From Athripsodes cinereus (lineage: Eukaryota > Arthropoda > Insecta > Trichoptera > Leptoceridae): DNA of 64,000 nt. The stretch lies in NCBI GenBank assembly GCA_947579605.1, contig OX388311.1, positions 25,608,951 to 25,672,950 on the forward strand, given 5' to 3'. The position numbers and the translations under genes are program-made. This document shows positions 54,517 through 64,000 of the stretch, one piece after another (position 1 is the first letter of the stretch; each line of letters starts with the position of its first letter). The notes under the pieces were generated by a model. It was not told the DNA's origin, searched no databases, and was given only the letters and a program-made list of their open reading frames with translations.

Positions 54517-55075
54517 CTAACCTATGTAGCATTTCGTTGTCAGTTCTTTGAAACCTTTTATGTGCTCCAAACCAAATTTTACAGGAGACGCAAAAAACTG
54601 TTTTAAAGTCCACAGATCAACAATTGTGATTAAATTTATTACCAAATTCATGTAAAACTTTGACATTTTTTCATGAATTTGATAATAAATTCGATAACAT
54701 TTATCCCGTGGAGAACCCGGTAAAGAATTGGTCTCCCACTCTTCTCCATAAGTTTTCGAGTGTCCTGTAAAAGGCAGGTGTTCGAAAAAATAAGACATTT
54801 TACATCTTAAATTCAGCGATGAGGTTTGCCACCCATCCTGAATGTCTTGATTTTATATTGGCACGGAGAAGACAGCTTGCATATTTTATATGCAGCTGGT
54901 CTGCTGGCTACCCCACTTGTGGGATATGCCGTGATGGTATAGATAGATAGATAGACATTTGTTGACCTGTGGTCTTTTAAACAGTTTTTTGCGTCCCCTG
55001 TAAAATTTTGTTTGCAGCGCATAGGAGGTTTCATAGAACCGACGAGATTTCTATCGTAAATAATATTAGAAGTTG
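54517..55075. mobile_element. Inverted-arm element that hosts rep-B
   Basis: Reverse complement of 54571-54623 (TGTTGATCTGTGGACTTTAA, AACAGTTTTTTGCGTC) matches 54959-55010 (TGTTGACCTGTGGTCTTTTA, AACAGTTTTTTGCGTC), and pairing continues outwards, more diverged (GGTTTCAAAGAAC / GGTTTCATAGAAC). The outer ends are not fixed. The minus-strand frame here may be an old transposon remnant. Confidence 0.55.
54702..54950 (+). mobile_element. rep-B SINE-like element downstream of the gene
   Basis: Starts TATCCCGTGGAGAACCCGG, ends GGATATGCCGTGATGGTATA plus (GATA)4. Very close to the 2438, 14208 and 15914 copies. It sits between two inverted arms of another element (54571-54623 and 54957-55010). Confidence 0.88.
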
Positions 55076-57274
55076 GCTCAGATGGACGAGGCTGTATTCC
55101 TTATATTTCTACCCAGAAGAACTTTTGGAACGAGAGAAATGTATGCTTTTTGAGTTAAGTATATAGGAAAAGGTAAAAGAAAAACATGGATAATAATTAT
55201 GAATGGTTTATTTCATCGCTTTAAATATACATACCAAATACTACCATCTATATTTTATGTATTTTTTTACCCGTTGTTTTTTTTTATATTTTACATTGTT
55301 TTAGTTTTTGGTTTTTTAATCGTTATTTAAATATAAAAATCTCCATAGGAGCATGTATTAGATACACATTAATTACTTGCAGTCATTAAAATACTCAAAC
55401 TCAAGACAATTACATAATAAAACTCTGAATAATAATATGTTAATGTTATTAATTATACAAAAATTTGATTTCAATAGTTCTCAATAAAACTTTCAATTTC
55501 AATCACTAACCAATTTATGAAATTTTCAAATATACCATGTCCATTCTTAAAATAAAATTGCAATAATATTCTTGTAGTATAATAATCCATTTATAGCATT
55601 TTGGGAATCTTTATTAATTATAATAAAAACTGAAACAAATTAGCTGTATATGCTTTCATAAGATGACTGAAATTGCGAGTAGATCATTCATAATTCATCC
55701 GCATTGACAAAATTGTATTTTGATTGGTCAGTTGTCTATAACACAGATAAAGAATGAATGATATTGGAAAATAAATAACATTTTCTTCATGCTCGCGAAG
55801 ACAAAATAAATATAAATGTTTTCATTTATTTAAAAACTAAAAGAATTGGCAATATTTATTTTAATTGGTTTTTTTAATTTTTCCTCTTTTATTTGTTTGT
55901 TTTAGTTTTCCAAATTGATACAGTTACATTTTTTTTTGTTACAATAAAATTGTTTGAAATATTTTACACTGTGCAAATAAACAATAGATCTTATAATTTT
56001 TAATTATCAAATTTTTTCCAAGAAAAAAAAAATAACAATGTTTAAATTATTTCCGAATTGAAAATACAAATGCACAACTTAATGGTTAAAACAGTGTTTA
56101 ATTTTTTTTTGATATTTTGTTTTGTGCACAAAACTTTTAATTTTCCATTTAGTTATATGCCTTTAATATTTTCAAAAATCTTTAATAATTTTTCAAAATA
56201 CATAATACTTAGATATTATATATTATATAGCAAATAAAATAGAACAATACAAATAACGAGGTTTTAACAATTATTAATAAAAATTTGGATAAAAAGTCAC
56301 TGGCAAACTTAATAAATTATACAATTTTAAACATTAATATTTATTTATGGTTTAAAATGTTTAAATACTTTTTAACCTTTGTTGATTTTTATTATTTTTA
56401 AAATTTATTTAATATGGACTCTAGCTCAGATTGTTTGAAACAAATAAATGCCTTATTTTTTAATAAATAAATAAATAAATTCCATCTTTCGCGGTCTTAA
56501 AAGTAAATTTGTACCCTTATTGCCTTGGTCAAATGAATAAATAAATAAATAATGTTGCAACATAGTGATGTAATAATAATATTTTGTAGTGTATTATAAA
56601 TGTTGTGCAATATTCTCTGTATGAAATTCTTTGACTGTCGTATAGCAAAATATTTTTATCTTTCATGACGATGTCGTGTTGATATTATAACCTACGTACT
56701 CATATTCATCTCTCCTATTAATTAATTTATAATTCCTTAAATAAAGTAACATTGTATAGTGATAAAAGAGAGTAAATATTATCTAACAAAATATAATTAA
56801 AAAATATATCCACTGACTGCTGTTATTTTATTGAAGTATTTTTGCTTAAGTACGCTACCCTGACATTTTTTTTTATTTATTTATTTATTCTTAAGGGACA
56901 CAAACAGTTTAACGTAACAAATATTAACATTCATATTTCTCCAGCAAACAAACCAATCAAGGTCCCGCAATATTCACATTCCTCCTTTAATTACTCAATT
57001 ATGGGTGATTTGCATGTGAATAAAAAAAATATGGTAGAAGTTTTATATCATTTAATTATTAACTTTTTTTTAAACGCTAGTCTCTAGGTAGTACAGATGT
57101 CATTTCTATTCCCGCTAAGCAATATTTTACATCAAACGATTTCTGTCTTGAACTATTGACGGAATATTAGCCGCAAACACATTTTTTTGTGGGAATTTAA
57201 CACTTTGTTTCCAACTCAAATAAAATAAAGTAATAAAATATTTCAAAACACTGTTTTACCTCCACTTTATTTAT

Positions 57275-57446
57275 TTTTTTAAAAAGATATATCTGGGTTT
57301 TGTTATAAACCCAAATACAACCTTATACACCTTTCACACTAAGCTAAAAGCTTGTGCCGTGAAAGGGAAGTTTGCCGGCACCTGGGATCGAACCACGGAC
57401 CCCTTGTTCTGAAGGCCGAGACTCTACCCCCAGGCTACCGACGAAC
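57275..57446 (-). mobile_element. tRNA-derived SINE, copy 2
   Basis: Minus strand: GTTCGTCGGTAGCCTGGGGG then GTAGAG, B-box GGTTCGATCCC, body CTTTCACGGCACAAGCTTTT, AAACCCAGATATATC near the end and an A-rich tail. Flanked by TTATTTA-type repeats (57268-57274 and 57448-57454). More than 90% like copy 1. Confidence 0.88.
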
Positions 57447-57450
57447 CTTA

Positions 57451-57569
57451 TTTACTTCATTCAAATGTCAGAATGTTTCGAACACTACCTGTTCATTATC
57501 AATGACAATGCAATACTTGATAATGAACAGGTAGTGTTCGAAAACGTTCTGACATTTGAATGAAGTAAA
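57451..57569. repeat. Near-perfect 52-bp hairpin
   Basis: 57451-57502 pairs with 57517-57569 with one mismatch and one extra base; loop TGACAATGCAATAC. Arm contents include TTCATTCAAATGTCAGAA and CGAACACTACCTGTTCATTA. Confidence 0.92.
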
Positions 57570-60500
57570 GTGGAAGTAAAACAGTGTTTTGTAAAATATT
57601 ATTTCATAAAATGTCATTCCACAAAGTTTCTCTTGATAATTTCAAATTAAAATGTGGGTTGCAAATAATAAATTGCATCGGATTATAATTAGATATTTTT
57701 TTGTGAAAGTGTTTACTACCATATCGAAATAAATAAAACAAGCGTTTTATACTACCAATTGTATTTGAGCAAACATTTCTTTAGATTCATTTCGGACGTG
57801 TTAAGAAGTATCCAGTATCAACTAATGTTTACATGTATTTTAAAATTGTTGAATAAAAAAATCAAACAATTTGAAACATCACAAGGGTAGGTACTTAAGC
57901 TTTGAAGTGTTTGTTTGCGTTCAAAAGCAGAGTCCATAGATTTTTTTACATGTGCTGTATTACAAATTTCATGCATCGTTATAATAATAATAATATAAAA
58001 TAATTTTATTTATTTATTTTCATTTATTAGTTTTCTAAAATTAATCAAATATGGAGTATAATAATATAGCTTTAATATCAATGAATTCTAAATCACATTT
58101 TATAAATCTATTTTATGAAGAAAAAAAAATAACAAATGATAAAAACTGTAATAATAATTAATCAATGTATGTGTGTTTATTTATATCAAATATTATTCAT
58201 GAAATGTTTATTTTATGAAAATGATTATTTATGTTTTCTTTATTTATAATATTTTATTTATTGTTTATTGACTTTAGTTATTATGTTTATTATTTTATAA
58301 TTAATTGAATATAATATAATTGTACAAAAATTTTACATAAATATTAATAGTTTCATAAATTTAAATGTACATCTTTAAGTATGTAATCAAACCTCATTTT
58401 TATATTATTATTTTTTGTGTTGTGACCATTCTTCAAAATTATTTTTAATATTATTTATATATATTTTTTATAATGTTTCTATCTATCAATCTACATACAC
58501 TCTTTCTTAGTATTCTGCTTAAAAATAATATTTAATTGTACATAATATGTATTTTTTCGGTCAATATATAAATTTATATATAATTGAGTATATACACCAC
58601 CAGATTTTCTTTTTCATACCATCAACATTTTTATCAAACAAAATTAAAACTAAATATGTTGAATTGTGTGATCATTGATGTGAAATATTTTAGGGACTTA
58701 TATTTAGATAGAATTGATATATTTTAAGCACTATGAATAAGCGCTAAGATAAAACTTGAATTGAATATAATTTATTAGTGAGGGCTTTAGATGCAAAGGT
58801 ACTTCAATCTATTTTTCACAAATATTTAACTTTGAATGAAAAAAAAACTTTTTTTGCAGGCTACAATGTAGTCAAATCAATACAATGAAAATCTACCACT
58901 ATCCTCCAGAAAATCAGTCCCAAAAATATTTTTTTTAAAATATGTGTAATTTTTCAATTAAAATACATTTCATTATAATGATATAAATGAATTTATATAG
59001 GGAAAAAAGGTTTTCATAACATAATTTATAATATTATTGATAGAAAAAGAAATGTGTTACTTTCTCAGTTTCAATGTTCTAGGATCTATGTGCCTTTGCA
59101 TCTGAGGCCCCCAAGTGCTGTTTCATTGGATATTAGATTTTGAATAAAAATATTTTTATTGAAAAAAAAGTTCTTTCAAAACAATCACCGTGATTTCATT
59201 ATTACCTATATAATTTAATATATTGTGTTGTAATGTTTTAAAAATCCCATGAATTATTTTTTGAAATTCACTTTTATTCGTACTTGTGCCACCATAGTAT
59301 GAATAGTCAAAATTAATGGTGTACCTATACTCAACTATATATTTACCGTTTTCCCCTTCTTCCTTCTGAAATGCATTAATCAATAAATAAGTATAATTGT
59401 AATAATAAAATTTGGCACAAAAATATAGGAAGAAATTATTATTTTATTTAATATTAGGTATCATCTTTTAAAATAAAATTAATTGATATTCTTACATAAT
59501 TAATAATTATTATTTGCGTATTATTACATTGAAGATTTGTATATTATAAATTATGTGGTAGGTACAACACTGTTTCTAAAAACCTAATCGTGGAAGGGAG
59601 AGTAATTATGCATTAAACTTATAATTCGATTCGCTAAAATTAAACATGCCACTTGGCTTAACGTAAAGTTAACAATTTGCTTAACATAAACATCACAATG
59701 GCTGCTGCAAATAATTAAATGAATATTACATTATGTAAATTGCAATGCAGTGTAATATTTTCTTTATTCATTATGTGTTTAATAAATTGTGATAAAATCT
59801 TAATTATAATAATCCCTTAGTCTCAAAGTCAAAATGACTCATGACCATTTCACAAATTTTGTCTTGCTCCAAAAAGTGTTAGGCGTTTTCCACAACAACT
59901 GCCATTACTAGTAGACCTTCTCTATGTAATAAACATGCAGGTCGCAATTTTTGGAATGGTTTATTACAATATGAAAATTGTAATTTTTTATAATAAACAT
60001 ATTTTTACTTGATGATAAATAGCATTTATTTCAAGTATGTCCAAATTTTGTAAAATTCACATGATCAATTTTGAATGTGAAACCATTTTTTAATGTCAAT
60101 TGTGATAAATAATGAATTTTCTTCGCTTACATGTTCTTGAGCAACCAATTTAATACATTGTGACAATATTTTTGAATACAAAGACTACAGACAAATCGAT
60201 AATTCATATTTTTTATTGTCTCTTTTTTATAATTTGTGCAATAATTATATAATCTGTGTGGACGCTACTACGACAGGATTGATTAATTTATTAATATGGG
60301 AAGTTTGTATAGTGTTTCATGGTAACTACGCACAGTTTTGTCTGTTCAACGTAATATAATATTTTTAATCTATCAGTTTTCATCGAGAATCTTTGGGACT
60401 TAGGGCAGAATGACGATAACGACATTATTTAAACAACTAATGAGCAAATTGATTTGAATTTACATTTATATCTCCTGCCGCTAATTCCCTGTCCCTCTTG

Positions 60501-63500
60501 AAAACTGAATCTAGAATACATAATGATATTTATAACACGCAAATGTCCCTATTCCAACAAAGACGATGACAACAGTAACAATCAAGTTTGTAATTTGATT
60601 AAACATCGTCAATCGCTTTCGGAAGTTGGGAAAATAAAAATAAATTGTATATAATTAATTGTTTCTAATAATATTTGAAATCAAAATACTCTCTACTAGA
60701 AAAGGATTTACGTGTACTTTTATGACTAATGTAGTTTTATGATTATAATAAATACTTTTTGGAATTGAAATGACAATGTAACATTGCTTTGTGCAAGATG
60801 TTCGATATTGGTACATATATTATTAAGATATTTTATGACTAAGATTAGTGGGGCATCTTCTATGGATTTATTAAATCACTCAATCATTACTGCCTCAACT
60901 AATTGTTTATGATTTTAATTTTATGTCTAATCTCATGCTGTTTTGTAAAATATGCAGTATGATTCATATATATCTCATTTGTATAACAAAAGAAATGTAT
61001 AAGTGTACGAGATTGAGATTTAATGGTAGTGTCGTTGGTGGTTAATGCATTGTTTTTTTATATGGAAAATTATTGAATATAAATAAATCAATTAATAAAT
61101 TAATTGAATTTTAATTTGATTGTGTGTTTGCTAAGTAAAAAAAGAAAAACAAATATAGATCTCAAAATATGTATTTGAAAATTTTTACTTTATTCTGATA
61201 AACACCTTTGCTAAGCAATAATGGAGTTTAGGTATTATATTTTGCATTTATTTCATTTTGCATTTGTTATTTGTTTTAATTTACCCCTTACTGGAATAAA
61301 ATTATTGAAATAACATCATAAATATAAAAAAAAAATCATAAAAAAGAATTGTTTGTTTTTTTAAACAATGGAAATGAGTTTATAATCTTTGTATATCTGC
61401 ATCTTTTAGCTCACTGTGAATGTACACACAAATATTTAAGATTTATAATGCAGACATATTTTGAATTTCTCACTATTGTAATAAAGTGAAAAGCCCCATA
61501 GACAACCATAGTCTAAGACATTTTGTTTCGGAAGAACTTCTCACTATAATTCTCTACAATTTAAAAAGAAAAAGACAGTAGGTAAATGACCTTAAAATTA
61601 ACATTTGACCAAATACAGAATTTAAATGTTTTATATTAAAAATTCAGGATATGAATATGTTGTAAGTTTCTTCTTTTGAATAGCAAACAGTTCAAAAGCT
61701 TTTGTATATCTGGTTATTTGAAAACGATTCACTCAGCTAGGACTTTCAATTTCAGATTAGAATAAATCCATAGAAAGATGCCTCCATACACAATAAGAGG
61801 GTGGGTAGATAATAATATATACATATTTGTTTTATGTATCATTAAATGGAGATTCGTGGTGTCGGCGTCTAAAACTTGACACAATATAAATATTAGTATT
61901 AGGTATATTATTATTACTATTACATTACTGAAAATACATACATACAAGAATTTGAAGATTTGAAAAGTGAAGCTACCTTCTAATCAATGAGATTAATTTA
62001 TCAATTAATTATTACAATAAAATTGTGTACACCTACTATAAATAATGCCTTAGAGTTATTTAGATTAATTCATATGAATATTAATATAGGTATTAATTAT
62101 AATAACATAGTACGAACGCTTTAGTGAAAACATTTTATTTGATAGATTATTTTACAAATATTATTTATCATTATATATTATTAATTTCGTAATTAATTTA
62201 GGCGAAATCGCCTTACATTTCGTATGGTTACTTACTGTGTACCACATCCTCGCAATTGTTTCGCATTCTGAACCATTTTGGTTAAATTTTATATTCTTTA
62301 GCTGTATTGTATTATTTTCTTTCTACCCTTGTTTTGTTATATATACTCCAAATGTGCTTAGAGATTGTTAAAAAAATGATCCATTAAATGAGAATCATAC
62401 TTTTTTACTAGATTAATCATTCCAGTTGATTACTCTCACCGATAGTCAACCTATTTAAATAGGTATTAACCAGGTAGGTATGATGTATATGATACACATA
62501 CATATGATATGAACTTCCTTCCATTATATGAGATTATTTATTAACTCCACAACAAGTTTTAACAGTAAATTTTTTACAAGTAAAACTCGTTATTGAAGAA
62601 TTTACTGACTTTGTTTATGCTTTTTGATTACCTTAAATAACTCAGAAACAAATTTTAAATAGTTACATTTTTATCAAAAGCACATAAATAGATTCCATTA
62701 CAAAAAATCGTGAATATTTCATATAATACCTACTTTATTTCATGTTTTGAATTTATAAATGTAGCTACAGAATTTATTCATTAACCTCAAAGGCGTTTTC
62801 ATTTAATTTTCACTGGACATGGTCACAAGATGTATCATAGCAATGATAACATATAATATACATACAATTCAACATATAGAAGGTTTGTTTATCACAATAG
62901 GACGTATTGTGGTAGTTTTCAAATAACTATGAATATTTTGATTTTATTATAAAAGTTAGTCTACTCATGATTACAGAATGCAAAAACAATCTCCGAATAT
63001 GGTGACACTTGAACACATACTTTTTTTATTATTTATTTTAATTTAATCGCATTTAAACAATAACAATTGAACGAGATACATTTATTACTTCTTATTTAAT
63101 GAGAAAATCTATCAATTATAAGGACATTATCATTATTATATCATGAATATATAATAATAATATTACATAGTAGATACTCACTAATTACGTTCGTTTTGGA
63201 GTCGGGATATTTTTTTCAACAGCACGCTCTAAGTCAGTTTAGTAATATTATCTAAGAGACAAAAAATGAGCCTATGGATATTTTCCACTACAAAATCTTG
63301 TTCATTAGTTGTGACACAATTGCAAATAAGTAGGTATATTATTTTTACAAACTCTAAAAAAATTTGCCATCTGGTAAGCATTTTTAATGTAAAGGAACTA
63401 ATCTTGTCCCAATTTGTAAAACAATTCCTTGTAAGCTAATGGAAATAATGATGAAATTTACAAATGAAATGATTTAGGTATTTATCTATTCATTTTAATT

Positions 63501-64000
63501 CCTTTTGTAAGCTAATTTGTTAAGAAAAATGCAATCAATTATTGAGTCAATTCCAGCGGATAATTAATTATTAAGATTGTTGTTAAATAGCGAGCGTGCT
63601 TTTTACATTCATAAAATTGTTGATTACACCTAAAAATAATAAATTCGACTAAAAATAATAATGTTTACTTTTGTTTCGTACAGTTTACTAAAATACAATT
63701 TTGTATTTCATTTTTATCAATGGTTTTCAATGCATTTTTATCACCTATTCTTTAATGTTACATACAAAGAAGTATTGATGTAGTATAGATACAAATATTT
63801 TTTGCAGAAAAATCACATTGATAATGTTTTATTATGTGATATTTTTTATATCGTCAATCACTTCACTGCTTTTTTTTATTACTTATTTAACTGGCTATTC
63901 TTACAAATTATTTTATTAATATTATTTATTTCTTTTTCAGAAAATAAAGGAACCTTGCTGCACAATCTCTTCATAATGATAAATATAAGATAATAATAAT

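Larger units (their letters stand above)
57228..57612. mobile_element. Long foldback element carrying a SINE in its left arm
   Basis: Outer arm parts AAAACACTGTTTTACCTCCA (57245 on) and the reverse complement of TGGAAGTAAAACAGTGTTTT (57571-57590) pair; the inner arms form the hairpin at 57451-57569. Without the SINE the left arm would match the right arm almost throughout. No coding. Confidence 0.8.
51803..64000. other. 3' UTR and AT-rich non-coding DNA downstream of the Dscam gene
   Basis: No open frame here resembles a protein. Contents seen: 3' UTR of undefined length, a repeat motif near 52531, two poly-C tracts (53131-53148 and 53286-53300), a rep-B tail fragment at 53540-53575, a full rep-B copy at 54702-54950, a SINE inside a foldback at 57228-57612, then from 57613 to the end only simple AT-rich sequence with no structure I can name. 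Confidence 0.6.

Noticed and set aside
57352..57563. Two overlapping open frames of 60-63 codons
   Set aside because: They lie across the SINE and the hairpin and are chance openings in repeats.

Overview
The window is AT-rich, intron-rich animal DNA, almost certainly from an insect. It holds the 3' two thirds of one large gene on the + strand. The gene encodes a Dscam-family neuronal cell-adhesion receptor (Down syndrome cell adhesion molecule). I place it among the non-hypervariable insect Dscam2-type paralogues; the family call is firm and the paralogue call is not. No other protein-coding gene is supported. The repeat texture (TAGGTACCTAC-type strings, many young non-LTR retrotransposon tails, SINEs and foldback MITEs) recalls moths or hemipterans, but the order is not settled.

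The gene spans 22845-51802 and I could place 29 coding exons. Every junction is GT/AG and every phase agrees. The exons add up to 4779 nt, which is 1592 codons plus a stop. Order of domains: most of Ig4, then Ig5, Ig6, Ig7, Ig8, Ig9, four fibronectin type III domains, Ig10, two more FN3 domains, one transmembrane helix, and a tail of about 265 residues built from seven exons. This is the canonical Dscam layout (9 Ig - 4 FN3 - Ig - 2 FN3 - TM - tail). The signal peptide, Ig1-Ig3 and the first strand of Ig4 lie further 5' and are not seen. The first visible exon starts in phase 0, so an upstream exon must join it. The extracellular modules would mediate homophilic recognition between neurites; the tail carries tyrosine motifs and a possible PDZ ligand.

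1-22844 is intergenic or, more likely, part of a large 5' intron, and is packed with mobile-element debris. It contains: a foldback MITE at the left edge; copies of a SINE-like repeat of about 250 bp ('rep-B') with target-site duplications; a 53-bp tandem repeat; a 287-bp tandem duplication; relics of jockey-like and other non-LTR retrotransposons; a hAT-type MITE; a pogo/Tigger-like element with a retrotransposon inside it; and several long hairpins. The introns contain more of the same. Some insertions sit very close to splice sites: a 5'-truncated LINE 15 bp inside one intron, and a TA-flanked DNA transposon ending 38 bp before an exon.

51803-64000 is 3' UTR followed by very AT-rich non-coding DNA with one good rep-B copy, a tRNA-derived SINE inserted in a foldback element, and a nearly perfect 52-bp hairpin. 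I see no second gene there.
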